64,000 nt of DNA from Guadua angustifolia (taxonomy: Eukaryota > Streptophyta > Magnoliopsida > Poales > Poaceae): positions 57,267,326 to 57,331,325 of the forward strand of contig CM070501.1 in NCBI GenBank assembly GCA_036346375.1, given 5' to 3'. Made by a program: the position numbers and the translations under genes. Positions 33,297 to 46,115 of the stretch are shown here, piece by piece (position 1 is the first letter of the stretch; each line of letters starts with the position of its first letter). The notes beneath the pieces are model-generated. The model searched no databases, was not told where the DNA came from, and saw only the letters and a program-made list of their open reading frames with translations.

Positions 33297-33602
33297 TCAA
33301 AATCTAAACATTGTTTGTGAATCATTTATTGACTTTTCAAAAACTAAAATTATCTTATTTTTGGGGTTTACGTAAGCCTCTAACCAGAGCCTACATCTTC
33401 TACTGACATAAATAAAAGAAATATAATCAAAAGCATTGGCCGACTTGTTGATGATACCCATGACTGCAGTCGCAGTGGGAGATCTGTCGTCAGCAGTTGA
33501 CGTATGAACGAGGGATAAACAATCTGAAGCCACAATTACCTCATTGAAGCCAAATTCATATGCAAAATTGATAGCAACTCTGACTCCAAAAGCTTGGGCC
33601 AA
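33297..33602 (-). pseudogene. RNase H-like (RVT_3) domain fragment
   Basis: The minus-strand frame reads GVRVAINFAYEFGFNEVIVA, then SDCLSLV and FDYISFIYVSRRC. This matches the RNase H-type domain found at the C-terminus of plant LINE-derived ORFs and free-standing copies (pattern A-x2-A-(Y/x)-E-x-G-F, ASDC, I-H-V-x-R). It is short (about 100 aa) with no upstream RT, so it is a relic. Confidence 0.6.
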
Positions 33603-34075
33603 TTCCGTGAAGTGAGGTTTTTTTATCGTGCTATACTAGCTAAAATAATTAAAAAATTTGCTCTCCTCTTTTCAAATAAAAGAACTGTTGACTTTTACTA
33701 TTCAAACTTTAACCATTATATGTAAGAGGAGCACTCAAAAGGCAAATGCCAAACCTCTCCAAGGGCGCTCGACATTTCAGACACCGGTTGCACTAAGGGT
33801 CTCTTAGGATTGAAGAGTTTTTTTTTATATGATTTTTGGAGGTAATCTGTTCTAACTGGATTCGACACTGTAGCAGCCATTGGATTGGGGAACGAGCGTT
33901 CAGGGGAAAACAACGCATGAATTTGCAGGGAAGGAATTCCATAGGTAGGCTCGGGTGGTCGGCTGATCCGTGGCCTAGCGTTTGGCTGCGCGACGGCGAG
34001 CCTGTGAGCAAGGATGCATCGTCGCTTGGAGGTACGGGTTTCTTTCTTGCTGTTCACTTCGTCGGCTTGACTCAT

Positions 34076-34376
34076 TTAAGGACCGTTTGGTTTGGTTGTT
34101 TGGTTTGGTTGCTGTGTCGTACGAGTCTAGCCGTAAAAATCTGCACCATTTTAGCCTGGCTTTGCGGAAACGGTCATGGAACTCGTTTCTCACGAGCTAG
34201 CTGCGAATGCTTTAGATGCGTCGTCTTTGATCCGGCTCACACCACGCCGTAGAGAATCAAACAAATTTATCTTGCATACGTGGATGTAGACTCACGCGAT
34301 ACAACGAGCAACCAAACACTGGTTCCCTAATTCCCACAAGTCTAGTCACAAAAAATCAGACAACCAAACAGCATTT
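34076..34376. repeat. Possible MITE
   Basis: The segment opens 'aaggaccgtttggtttggtt' and closes 'caaccaaacagcatttta', giving imperfect inverted GTTTGGTT/AACCAAAC ends typical of small grass MITEs. No exact target duplication was found. Confidence 0.35.
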
Positions 34377-34589
34377 TAGGATCAATCGAATTGTCTGGTC
34401 CAGACTTCGTGATGGCATTTTTTTTGTTATTCCTTTTTGCTCACTGTTGGTCGACTGCTTTTGGAATAGAATTATTGTGCCACGTGTTGCTGCTAGTATG
34501 TAAGATATTGGCTTGATTAATCGCGCTGCATTGCACAATTGTGAGGATATTAGGATTTTGGGTCTATAGCATTCGTTCTATTAGTCTAA

Positions 34590-35320
34590 GGTTACTCTTA
34601 AACTAAAAATTTTAAGGTCACATGTCATCTTCTTTGTCCATCTCCATTGTTCCTCTTCTCTCTTCTCTACCCACTTCCCACACTCCCTTCATTCCTCTCC
34701 AACGAAAACATTTCAAATAAAAAATTTTAACTTTGAAAATTTTAAATAGGAAGTTTCAAGAAATTTCAATTCAAAAAAATTAACTAGGCAAAATTTCAAT
34801 TCTTCATTTTTCAAATCAAAATTTTTCAAATTGAAAATTTTTGAATCACTCAAAAAATTTTGATTCGGGAAATTTTTAACTTAGAAAATTCAATTTGGGA
34901 CCTTCCAACCGGTGAAATGTCAACTAAAAAAAATTTAAATCGAGAACTTTCAACTAAAAGATATCAACTTAGGGAATTTCAATTAGAAAAAAATTCAAGT
35001 CATGAAATTTCAAAATCTTTCGATCCAATTTTTTTTGTTCGAAAAATTTTAGTTAAAAAAAAATCAGTTCGAAACTTTCAATTTGAAAAAAAACTTTCGG
35101 TTCAAAAGTTTCGACTCAAGGAATTTCTGTTTCGAAAGTTTTAACTTTTGAAAATGATTAAAAATACTTACTGAAAAACTTAGGAGAATTTAAAAATAAA
35201 ACTTTTTTGAGTTTGAGAGGAATAAAATAAGAGAGGAAAGTGAGATGAAGGGATGCCACTAAGTGTTGCGAGAGAGAGCCTTGGAGGAAGAAGTGGAGTA
35301 TGGCAAGAAAGGAGGTGCCA
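34590..35320. repeat. Low-complexity AAATTTTCAA-rich stretch
   Basis: Long runs of imperfect 'aaaatttcaattc/gaaaatttt' words. The open frame inside (34860-35144) is composition-driven. The stretch is bordered by pyrimidine-rich (34630-34700) and purine-rich (35210-35300) ends, which could pair as a foldback. Confidence 0.4.
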
Positions 35321-35570
35321 CCATATATCACGACGAGGGAGCATCGTTACCAACGATTTGGTGAGGACGCTCTCAAACTAGCAATTCTGCTATGACATTG
35401 GCTGGGTGGTTAATGTTCATTGTCTAACTTTTGTTTATACAGCTTGCAGATCCTATATTTGATTTCACAAGAGTGCTTGGCAAGATGAATGCGCTACATT
35501 GCTGCTCTGCTCCAGTTCTATGAATTCTTTGGTTGTTTGATTAGTTTGATTCCTTCCTTTGCAGGGAAGC

Positions 35571-37142
35571 ATATCCTCCGCCGTTATTATTCTCTGCCTT
35601 CTTGGGCGTTGCCTCTGATCTAACCCTCCATTCCAAACCAACGTCCACAACGGCCGCAAGCAACAAACCTCTCCTCTGCTTGCTCGCTCTCTCCATCACA
35701 GGCTCTCCCCCATGGCTTCCTCTCTGCGCCTCGCCTGAAGGCACTCAACCCTAGGTCTCTAGCTTCACACCTGCGTCGCCTCCTGCTCTCCACCTCCACC
35801 TCGTGCTCCCCGGCTCCACTCTGAAACCCTAGTTCTATCATCGGCCATTGATGCGGCAACCCCGCCGAGGGAGGCGGCGCCCGCGGTGGATACCGTGACC
35901 CCGCCGGGGGAGGTGGCCACAGAGGGACCTCGGCATAGGTGACGCAGGGAGCCACGTGGAGATCTGCGAAATGGATTCAATGTAATGTGAGCACTCTTCA
36001 TCTGCTTGATAGCCTGTTAATCCTACACTGGTACTACTGAACACACTTGAAATTTTCTTAGCTAGTTCGGTATTTCATTCATGTTGATGCTTCTCTGAAC
36101 CAGACCTTTATTTCCTCTCTATATAGAGCAGGAATGTAGATGCCGATGTTTCTATGCCGAGCAGCTTGAAATCAAGTAGTTGGAAGGATAAGTAGTTGAT
36201 AATCGCCAAGCATCAGCAAAGCTGCGTCGTTGTTCGTAGCGTAAGCTCTCCTCTTCAGTTGGTAGCTGAAATTGGCTATGATCAATGGCATTATGATTTC
36301 ACTTCATCAATTGCATTCAGAGAGAACATTCCAGTTGCTGAAGTGGTCATCATTCTTTAAGCCAAAGTGCAAAACCTAGAACTGCTCCAAAAATCTGGTG
36401 CTTCCTTTCATGTGGAATTAAAAGACCCATTATGTTAAAAAGTAGGCAAAGTGTTGAACAGAGCACTAATTTGAGCCCTTTTATTCATCCTTCAATTGTT
36501 ACATTTCAGTTCTAATACATGATAGATGAGCACTATCTGTTTCTCATGGACACACCAACAGATTCAGAGAACTGATTCATGGGCATCATTTAAGAACCAA
36601 CTAAGAAAATTAAACAAATTCATACACCATATTAAAGGCAAAGTACTGAACATGCTCATTTTGATATTGAATAGGAAAAGTACTAAACATTTTGATATTT
36701 AGTACTATAAAGACACTAGCAAGCAGTAAAACACCAAACCTAAGAATTACCAGAGCCTAAGAAGCGGTGGGGAGGATGGGAAAGAGGGCAACCTCCAGAA
36801 GTCCTCGACGATGGCAAAGGTGTGGATGAGGCAGATGGAGCTCCCCCATGCGGCCTGCTTGGACTTGCCCTGCGGTTTGTCGAACCAGAAGGTCCAGGCG
36901 TGCTCGAGCGGGTGGGCGCGGAGGGGTTGGCCTGCGGCGGTGCAAGTGCAGAGGCAGGGGCGACATGCACAGGAGGGTGGATGCAAGGGAGGTAGGCGGG
37001 AGAGCCTGTGAGGGAGAGAGCGAGTGAGCAGAGGAGATGTTTGTTGCTTGCGGCTATCGTGGATGTTGGTTTGGAACGGAGGGTTAGATTAGAGGCAACG
37101 GCCGAGAAGGCAGAGAATAATGGCGGAGGATACGCTTCCGCC
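35571..37142. repeat. Long inverted repeat (about 140 bp arms, 1.3 kb spacer)
   Basis: Arm 1 at 35571-35711 and arm 2 at 37007-37142 are inverted copies. Both include, in their own orientation, 'gtatcctccgcc'-type ends, 'ctctgccttct', 'taaccctccattccaaacca' and 'ctcgctctctcc'. The spacer holds a GC-rich patch (35740-35950) that looks like a first exon and an AT-rich remainder. Long arms would fit a Mutator-like (possibly Pack-MULE) element, but I could not find a 9-bp target duplication, so two head-to-head copies of a gene's 5' region remain possible. Confidence 0.5.
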
Positions 37143-37648
37143 TGTATGGTATATGTAATCACTGAACATGGAAGAAAATATGCACCAAAAAAAGAAGGAA
37201 AAGGTAGCTGCAGAATTTTGCCTAGACACTTTCATTAGCATAAGTGAGCTCGTGTGCTATATATATATAGCCTATGAATCTTGAGCAAGCTAGTCCTTAG
37301 CTGCAGAGAGCAGCACAAAACTGTCTTCTGAACATGGCCAGATGCAGAAATATGACAAAGCTACAAATACAGCAGAGCAATTTGGTAGCTGGACGCGTCT
37401 CTGATGAATAATACCTGACAAAAAAAAACACGCATCCATGCGACCATACTATTGCAGGTATGCCACAGCATAACACACAACGAAGAACAGAACATATTGG
37501 CTCCATAAACCAGAGTCTTCGTGTAAGGCAGAAATTAACACATCAAACTGTCATTGAAACGCAGATGTTCTAATCTGAAAAATAAAAGAAGCAAGTTCTT
37601 GAATGCGCAACAAAAGATAACTGGAGTTTACTTTGCCTCCTTGGTTTG
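37143..37648. other. Non-coding, nothing recognised
   Basis: Probable 3' flank of the unidentified minus-strand gene; contains a short (TA)n run near 37260. Confidence 0.35.
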
Positions 37649-38695
37649 CTACCGTACGTCCATCAAAACTGTCATGGATCGATCAGTTTCATGGACAGCG
37701 TTCCATGTTGCTCTTTGAGCAGCCCTGCGGCCCTGCCCATCCAAGCCCCGCGTATTCACAGTCAAATGCTGGCTCGTCTCCTGCCTCTGCTTCTTCATGG
37801 ACTCCAAATTCTTAGCCATTGCAGACAACTTAGACAAGTCCCAGTACGAGCTCACCTCTTTGCCTTTCCCTTTCTCGTTGCCATTGCCATTCCCTAAGCT
37901 AAGAAGCAAGCTTGGTTGACACACCGTGCCGCTGCTCACAGGGACATGAGCTGCAGCAGCATGGTACGGTTCGTACAGTGAGCTGCCTGAACCCAACACC
38001 TCTTCGCCATTGTTGTTTCCCAAGCCAAGTAGCAAGCTTGGTTCAGACACAGTGCTGCTGCTCACTGGGGCATGAGCTGGCGCAGCATGGTGAGGCTCGT
38101 ACAGTGAGCTGCCTATCCTCAGCACCCTCTCCGAGTTGGCAACAAATTCCGGCGTCCCGACCGACCGAACCAGTCTGACCAGATCGTCGGTCTGGAGCTC
38201 GCACTGCGGCCCACGTGCTAGCGCCATGTCGTCGGCGTCGAGAGGCGCCTGCGGCTGGAAGAAGCTCTGAGCAGGGTTGCTGGCAGCAGGGCGCTTGCCA
38301 AGGATTGACGACGAGGTCGGTCTGGTGCTTGCATTGTCACTGATGCTGTTGGTGTTCTGTGAGCTCCAGTAGGATGGCAGTGGCGGCTGCTCCTTTCTTC
38401 CTCGCCGGATATAGTGGTACCGAGCAGGTTGTTGGCGATTGAAGTAATTCCAGTTGTTACCACGTGTGTGAGGAACAACAGGGCAAAACTGAAACAATCA
38501 TAGGCAAACGGTTTAGACAAACAAAGCTTTGGTACAAAACAAACCAAATAATTACATGAGTTTCCCAGTATTTTACACTGGATAGCTGATGAGGTAGCTG
38601 GTGGCTTCCTGCTCTTGGATTTGATCCTCCTAAATTATTTCCTCCGTGTAGCAACCTCAGGTGATCAGAGTGGTTGTCATGGGCCCTAGGAGTCC
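37649..38695 (-). CDS. Unidentified protein, two 3' exons visible
   Basis: Minus-strand exon 38695-38556 (donor actcat|gtaatt) and terminal exon 38488-37649 (acceptor tttcag|ttttgc) join in phase to give about 326 codons ending DVR-stop. There is no in-frame ATG near the 5' end, and the 38695 boundary needs an upstream exon ending in phase 1, so the start is unresolved. The protein is polar, Ser/Asn/Gly-rich, with a roughly 36-residue internal duplication: SSLYEPHHAAPAHAPVSSST then EPSLLLGLG, and SSLYEPYHAAAAHVPVSSGT then QPSLLLSLG. The LLLGLG/LLLSLG segments recall short hydrophobic repression-type motifs, but that is speculative. I do not recognise the family. Confidence 0.5.
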
Positions 38696-39236
38696 CTAAT
38701 TAATTGAAACCAACACGCGGTTATAGAAAGCACCAATATCATATGTGGCTAGCATTGGATGAAGGTCCTTTTACAGCTAGGGTTTAAACCCACGCCTAGC
38801 CATGTGTTTAAAATCCAATGCTCAAGAGAGGACAATCAATTTTCCAAATGAAAATTGTTTTTGAAATACATTGGACTAAAGCACACATCAAATATCAATT
38901 GAAAATCCACATTGCATGATCAAGTCCACTCGTCATAGTTGGGACTTAGAAGAAAATTTCCGGGGTCCCCAGTTCGTCAGGTATAAAACTCATGTATTAT
39001 TGTTTCTTTCAGGTCAAACATTTGGTAGTGTATCTCCAGCAAGATTTCATGACACTTAAGTACTTGAAGTTGACCGGAGCACCCAACCTTGGACTTCGTT
39101 GAGCGGGGGTAGCTAGCATAATTGCGGGATGGTAAGGCAGTAGGCCGGGGTGTATTAGCCTTTAGTACTACTACAAGGCAAAGGAGGATCTGCATAGATC
39201 AACTCTCTCACACCTATGCTTGCACTCTACAACTAA
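38696..39236. other. Probable intron or upstream region of the unidentified gene
   Basis: AT-rich, no coding frame recognised. Upstream exon(s) of the 37649-38695 gene should lie in this direction; an open, splice-flanked candidate at 39590-39650 is out of phase. Confidence 0.3.
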
Positions 39237-39441
39237 GGGTGTGTTTGGTACAGCTCTAGCTCCATCAGATTTGTGGATCCAAATCCGTGAAGCTAGAGCT
39301 GTTGGTACATTAAGAGTGTTTAGATGGATCATCTTGTTTATATTTTAGATTAAAAATATAAACTCAATTCGCTTTATGTTAGCCTACAAGTTTCAGATCT
39401 CAGGTGGATCGCTGAGATCTGGAGCTGTACTAAACAGGGCT
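39237..39441. mobile_element. Tourist-like MITE
   Basis: The ends are GGGTGTGTTTGGTACAGCTC and the inverse of AGCCCTGTTTAGTACAGCTC, flanked by TAA at 39234-39236 and 39442-39444. A 3-bp TAA duplication and GGG...TGTTTGG ends fit PIF/Harbinger Tourist MITEs. Length is 205 bp. A diverged relative lies at 59191-59395. Confidence 0.6.
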
Positions 39442-40099
39442 TAAGAGTTTTAAGGAGTATTAGTAAGCAGCAACTATATGAATCAAAACTGGAAAATAAG
39501 ATATAGATAAAACCATGGAAATGGTAACCGCATATCATATATAGGGAAGAAGAACTAAAAACCTCTTGAAGATTACCTGCTAAGGCTGCTCAGACGATTC
39601 CTCTCTCCCCCTCTTGTAGATATACTAGACGCTGTGCCGACCGCTGCAAGCTAAGTAAAAAATCACATGAGTTTCGAGGGACTAATAGGAGAAAAATGGA
39701 TAAATAGATAATTTCAAAAAAATTCGAGTAAATGTTTGAAAAAATAACGTGTTAAAAAATAAATTCTGGAAGCTCCGAAGAGTCTACGCAAAAATTAGAG
39801 TGACTTAACGTAATATTGTGAAAAAAAATTTCCGAAAGCTCCGAAGGGTCTATGCAAAAATTGGAGTTTCCTCTGTACAAAATAAATATTTTTTTGGAAT
39901 TTTTAGGGTCTCTCTCGCAAAAATGGCTTCATCATTGTTTTCTTTGAACCAAATCTCAGAACATGTCAAATCAAAATCAAGATCTAGTTTTAACTTCGAA
40001 CGATTATGAACGCTAAAAGTAATATCACTTTGCTTGGGATTGGATATATCAGATAAAACGACCATCGGCTCCTGGACAACAGATGCAAGACCGACCTTC

Positions 40100-40660
40100 G
40101 TGCACCCGCCCCGAGCAAGTCACGGGGTCTCGACTAAGGCGACGTGGCATTAAATGCATGGCGGCTCAAGGATCGCGCGGCCGGGATCCGCCGCCACGGT
40201 CCACGCCGACTTGGTCCACGCCATCGTGCCTACGTCGTGTGGTACCCAGTGAGGCGCAAGATCGCTCACAGACGCCCTCTACAAGAGCGCGCCTGTAATA
40301 AACGATTTGTCTCTGTAATTCCTATAAATACCCTCCCACGATGGATTGAGGGTTGGACCTTCAGACTACGCACACACTTACACACATCACTCACTCACGG
40401 AGTCCTTAGGATTGTTCAGGGGCCTCCCGAGCAAGCGATTGTAACCCACTTTCACATACTAGCGCAATCATCGGGCGAGGGTTATTATCTCCCGTGAGAG
40501 GCGAACGAGATAAAAACGACCCTGTGCCTTACGATTGTCCCAGATACCTTCGCTCCATTGCTCTCAAGATACTCTCGGGACGATAACCCTTGCGGAAAAG
40601 GGGCCCCAAGTTGATCCCTCATTCAACAAGTAAGCTCGGCAGGGGACCCTGTCCCGAATC
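40100..40660 (+). repeat. Probable LTR fragment (solo or truncated)
   Basis: It has the layout of a grass gypsy LTR: a GC-rich U3 (40140-40290), a TATA box 'cctataaataccctcc' at about 40320, a CAC-rich leader ('cacacacttacacacatca'), and a U5-like stretch with 'gcgagggttattatctcccg'. Neither TG/CA ends nor a target duplication were defined. Confidence 0.35.
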
Positions 40661-42933
40661 GTCGACAATCACAAACCAGAACTACTGAAAATGAAGAACC
40701 AAAACCGAGAGGGCTATCGCGATTGGCAGGATGGAAATCAGACGAAACATGCACAGTAACCTGCACGGTCGACGGCCGCGCAGGACGAGCCCACCACCGG
40801 ATCAATCGGGTGCTTTCCACGCTGAATGGCCTGACCCCTGACGATGAGCTCGAGATGAAGCGTCTCGATCCATCCGAACCAGAGCGAACGGGCTGACGAC
40901 GAGGCCGAGGCGGCGCCGATTCATCCGGCGCGTTTCGGACCCGCGGCTACCGCAAAGATAATGGAAAACCGAACGAGCCCGCCGTGGTAAGAGAACCGCG
41001 AAACAATGGTTCCGCGCGCGCACGCAAGCAAAAAAAGCGCCCAAGATAAATAAGAACGAACGCGCCACGCTACCGAAGCGGAGGAAAACGCTACAAGACG
41101 CTGCGTGAGCTAAGGCTCGAACGCTGGCCAACATTGCTGCGCGCCAAAGCCCTCACCGTTCGCCCAAATTTGGATGTGGAAAGAAATGACGCCATATTAC
41201 TTGAGGAAGGCAAGCCGGGCGAAAGCAACGCCACGACGCGGACGACGGCGAGCCACCAGACGACGGCAACCAAATCCTGTTGGCGCGACGACGCTAAGAA
41301 GTAGCAAGCGCCACGGCGCCCAAACGGTGACGTGTCACGGCGTGGAGCCGGAAATCCTCCAGGGTTTATATACGGTAGTATACCACACTTCTTGGAGGAA
41401 AATATTTTCGCCCTCTTAGTATGTTGTTTAACTTGGTGTCAACAAGGGGTTTTATAATTGAGAGGCAGCCATAATAGGATAATTAACTATAGAGAACCCC
41501 CATCTTTATCCAAATTTTATTAGAAAGAAATACGTGCGATGGACTCAATTAGTTGGGTACAGAAGTGTGGATTGCTACGATGACTATATGTTACTAGGTT
41601 TGTAGTGTTTCCGTTGATGTTTACAGTAATCGATCCATAAGTGTTTACTTGTATAGACATAATAAGTCTACATATCAGAGAATATAGAAGCGTTATATGT
41701 GTTTACGAGTAGAAAAAATGTATGTCACCATGGTTCAAATGTTCACAATAGAGAGCGCGGGATAAACACCTTTGAACTTTTCGTTTATTATGAAAATCTA
41801 ACTGATGTGTGCAAACACTTTTGAGGTGTAATGTTTTTATCTAACTTATGGGTGCTGTTGTGGCTACAAGGTCAAGTTTGATCACCTCTTAAGATTCTAA
41901 GCCTTCACCTCTGCCGCATATCTTATTTATTAAAGCAGAAGAGATTAGAGCCCAACCACACCACCCACATGTCACGATTTTTTTTGCGAAAAGGCCATCC
42001 ATAAATTCTAAAATTATGTTTATGTCCTTTCATCGGTTATTTTACAAAAAAAATACCGTGATTCCATAAATTTCGCACCGCACAAAGAGAACCCATGGTG
42101 CCGTAAATTCGCTGATGACTCCTAGTTAGCATATTTTTGAAAGAAAAAAACCTAAGAAAAGACCGAAATTACTTTGAGTTATCATCTTTTTTTCAGAAAT
42201 AATCATCAGGCTAAATTTCACACGGTGCAACGTAGCCCACGACTCTGACCAGTTAAAGTCAAGCCACATTAATTAGAGGCGAGAAGAAGAGGAGGAAGAA
42301 AAAAGAATTGCCCAAACTGTCCGATTTGCACGTGAAACAAATGAACTTGACATAGCTTGGAGCCGTCCGATTTGCACGTGAACGGTCCCCTTAAGAGCAA
42401 AAAAATGTCTAGGTGCGAGCACAAGCTGGTCAGAACGGAGGTAAAGGTATGTTTGTTTAGGCTTGAGTTTGAGTTTATTTGGCTTCTAGACCTCTATAAG
42501 TCATAAGTCAAAACAAACAGTATTTTTCCAGCCAGACGGAGAGAAAGTTCCACCAATTTACACTACGCGAGAAGCAAGAAAATGATGCTTCTACCGGCTA
42601 GAGCTTCAAAATCCCACTTCTCCTGTACCTTTACAACTTAATCGTTATTTACTTAAAAATCGCCATCCTCATCCAAATTCAATGCGCCAAATAGTTTCTT
42701 CCCACTTCAACAGTTTCTCCTCCAGACCAGTCTAAATAAACACAATCTAAGTAGCACCGAGCTAGTGGTTTCGCAGGGTCGCAAAGGCAAAACAATACAA
42801 GCAAAATCAAGCGACGAGTCTTCGTCGGGCGGTCCAGGTCGGAGTCGGAGAAATTGGGTCCATCTCATCACGTCTCCAGTTCACCTGCCCCGTGGGCCGC
42901 TCTGCAATCCGGCACCAATGGCAATATGTTATA
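40661..42933. other. Intergenic, nothing firmly recognised
   Basis: 40660-41360 is GC-rich with open frames on the minus strand but no recognisable domain. 41440-42900 is AT-rich. 41980-42260 shares the style of the other AT-rich Helitrons ('aaggccatccataaattc', 'ggtgcaacgtagccc') but lacks a clear CTAG end. 42450-42740 has imperfect inverted 'gtttgtttaggctt'/'gtctaaataaacac' ends like a small MITE. Confidence 0.3.
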
Positions 42934-44099
42934 CTAGGAATGGGATCGCGGCGTGCCACGCCGCGTCTGATGTCTGTTTATGCGCATGTTGTACCTGCTG
43001 TTTGTCTGTGCGTATTTTTTTTTCCACCATAGATCGGAGGCTATAATGTTTCTTGATCGAGATGTTGCAGATCTTGCTTCTTGATAGTGGCCAGTGGAAG
43101 ACGAAGATGCGTGTGAGGAGCAGAGCAGAGACCTATAGAAAAGTAGAAAGGGTGAGTGGCATTGCTGCAGCGAAACAGCATTCTTGGAACGAAACCTAGT
43201 AGAAGAGGCAGTGCTGCAGCGAAGTAGTACTCTTGGAAGGGAAATGCAAACAGGAATGAGTGAGCGCTTGTTGCTGCATAGATAGGCTGAGCGCTTACGG
43301 TCCAATTAATGATTATTGTAAAAACACGTTGAGGGGAAATAAACCGGAAGACTGAGGAGGTGATGTGTTGTTGGACCGTAATAGCCGTTGCTACAGCAGC
43401 TGCCACAAGGTTCTCTTCTTACAGCAGCTTACATCATAGGAGTAGGACGCAGGTCCCGGCCATCAATGGCCGATACTGCAGTTGGTTGGCCATTAATCCA
43501 TGTCATTTTTTGATGTAAGAGAAATCAAAGGCTTCTTACTGATGCCTGATTGTAGAAACATTGTTTGTTTTGTTTTATGTGAGCTGTAATATCGCAAGTA
43601 TCTGGACTTTTAAGTAATAGGAGGGCCAAGCAGAATCACCTCACGATCTAGGCTAGCAATAGATGGCAAGGCTTTGAAGCTTAATTTATTTCTGTATGAA
43701 TAGTGGTACTTTTCTGAAGATGGTTCCCTGATCCTTCTTCAGAAAAGTTGCTAGGATGATTTTTTTGTAGCAGTTTTAGTATGTATATGGGACAATACAT
43801 TGCAAGTTTACAACGGGTGAATATGTGATTATATAGTATACACCGAGCTATTTTACATCAAGGCTTGCACCATGGAACAGCAAGAATTGGCTACTATTAT
43901 ATCACGTACCACCCCAGCAAACGACAATGGTGTGGCCAAACAAACGTAGCGACAATGAAAATCAGTTTCATCAGAAGTGGCCAGCGGCGTCTGGGTAATC
44001 TGCGGTCTGTGGAACTTGCGAAACTCAATCTACTCTTTACGATCGCCATTGATGGAACCGCCCCGCCACCGAGCTTGTGGAACTCGCCTCGATGACCTC

Positions 44100-44800
44100 A
44101 ACGATGTTGGCGTCCTCGTGGTCTTGATCGAATGTTCACATGTAAAGAACCTCGCTGATGAGCTCTCGTTCAGCGCTTGCTCCTTCATGAAAGAGTACAG
44201 CTCTTGGTGGAAAGGGTAGTCAAGAGAGAAGCAATCATCACTTGAATTTTTATATGAGTCTTGAGCCGCCCCGCCAATGTAAATGGGAAGGAAGAATCGC
44301 CCATAGTTTGCATGGTTCGTAAATGCAGATATCGATTATCATATTATGAACGCCAAAGCGTAAAAATGCTATGAGTTACTCTGATCAAGTTCCATTATTT
44401 GACTTGGTTTATATGAATGCGATAATATCTTGTTTAGTAATGAACGATCAATGTGAAGATAATCATGCCAATTCGCAAAGAAAAATGGTATTAGCAAGAA
44501 ACCTTGCCTTTAGAAGCTCATGTCTCCCACAAACGTGCAAAACATGAACCTTTTTCCTTGTCCTCTCTTGCAATAGAGGCTTCACAACCTAGCAGCAAAA
44601 CTAAATGAAATGTTAATGAGCCTTCAAAATAAAAACTGGTTAACTACTCGTACAATGACAATCTTAGGTAATCGTACCTTGAACATGCCGAGAATATGTA
44701 TGGAGCATTTAATATATAATAGGTCTCGGTCTTTTCAGGTAATTCAGATCACCAATGAGATATTGCGGTCAAAATCAGAATCCATCAACAGTATCTAATC
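44100..44800 (-). pseudogene. SEC14-like (CRAL-TRIO) gene fragment, copy A1
   Basis: Minus-strand exons: about 44770-44678 (ELPEKTETYYILNAPYIFSA), 44588-44508 (VVKPLLQERTRKKVHVLHVC then GRHELLK) and about 44250-44150 (SSDDCFSLDYPFHQELYSFM then KEQALNESS). This is the lipid-binding CRAL-TRIO core and C-terminus of a plant phosphatidylinositol-transfer protein. The 44508 exon is followed by gcaagg, so it would need a GC-AG intron. The conserved Trp after FSAC is lost through a small deletion. N-terminal exons are absent. A second copy (A2) lies at about 49830-50520. Confidence 0.8.
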
Positions 44801-45959
44801 AAGAGCAGAGATAAATAATGGACCAACATACAAAAGATGCAGACCTTGTACAAAAATTTGAGTTATTTAAATAGGCCCATCCTTGTTCTAGTCGGGTTCG
44901 ATAATGGACTAACAAACAAAAGATGCAGATCTTGTATAAAAATTTGAGTTATTTGACAAGTCAATGTGTCAAGATATTTGACAAGTGCGATCCTCACCAT
45001 ATAGGAGAAGGAGAAGGGCAACAAACAACCCCAAAAAAGTGGAGTGCCATTCTCGAGTCTCCGCCATACCAGTTCCTTCATTTAGTCCAATAAACAGAGC
45101 ATTAGCTTTTGATGTTAGGTGCCAAGCTCTATTGTCAAGGTCAATATTAGTCAAGGCCAATATTAAGCTATGTGCACAAATAAGAAAACCATACACAAGA
45201 TAGGCCGGACAAATTAATGTATACATCAATGCTTGAGCTAAAAAGTCGAGACCAAGGTTACCTCATCGCAAAGACGTAGCATATCTGAAGCTATTGTCAA
45301 CGCGCCAACCATCGCTCCAAGATCAAAAGGAACAATCCGTTTGCTATCTATAAGAACATGATGGGCAAAAGTTTACTACCAGCAGATGATAAAGGACAAC
45401 ATAATTGGGAAAAAATATGCAGACAGAAATAGAAGCTGCAAGAGATGTATAATATCTCACTGGAAATTATTACATGGTAGAAATATTGTTAAACCAGTGG
45501 AGACCCGTGCACACCGAAGTCTTGCAGTGCTGTATCCGGTGAAGATGCTACATGTAATTAGATTACGCTGCAGCATAATATTCCAAACTGAAGTAAACAA
45601 GGTAAAGGGCTTCAGGTGTAGAACAAGAAACAACCATATGGTATACTTGAAGCTGAGCATACAAGAGAATGATATGCCAATACCAGATGGTCGAAGATTC
45701 AAATCCAAAACGACTGTTTTTTATTCAAATCCAAGGTTCAAGATCCAAAGAAATTGTAGTGCTGAATTTTTTTTTGCAAATTGAGAAGGTTTATGATGAA
45801 TGCACCAACACACTATACCTATTCACCTTATGTCAAAGTTCAGCCCACAAGTCAAAAAATGAAAGATGGTAACTCAAGAAATTCTATGAAAATACAACAT
45901 CTCATAGAAGATTAATGAATAGGAAATCAAACAAGCAAACACTGTTAATTTGTCGTGAA

Positions 45960-46115
45960 TTACCGAATCAAGAAAATTTCTACGATAAATAGTTGATGCC
46001 GCGCCAATTGTGTCACCAGATGTGAATATGGGACAAAGATTCACTTTTCCCGGACCCAAGAAAGATAACCACCATCGCCATGGTATCACAATGCTATTAC
46101 ACACCCGGTTGGATG
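45960..46115 (-). pseudogene. RanBPM-like SPRY exon 2, copy B1
   Basis: The minus frame carries CPIFTSGDTIGAASTIYRRN after a degraded upstream part. It corresponds to the SPRY-domain segment FTSGDT-x-GAG-I-N-Y in RanBP9/RanBPM proteins. Substitutions and small indels make it more decayed than copy B2 at 47745-47905. Confidence 0.7.

Noticed and set aside
34860..35144. 94-codon frame rich in Asn, Lys, Phe and Ser
   Set aside because: Encoded by an imperfect AAATTTTCAA repeat; low complexity.
40802..41134. 110-codon hydrophobic minus-strand frame
   Set aside because: No recognisable family; composition of a GC-rich patch near an LTR-like fragment.
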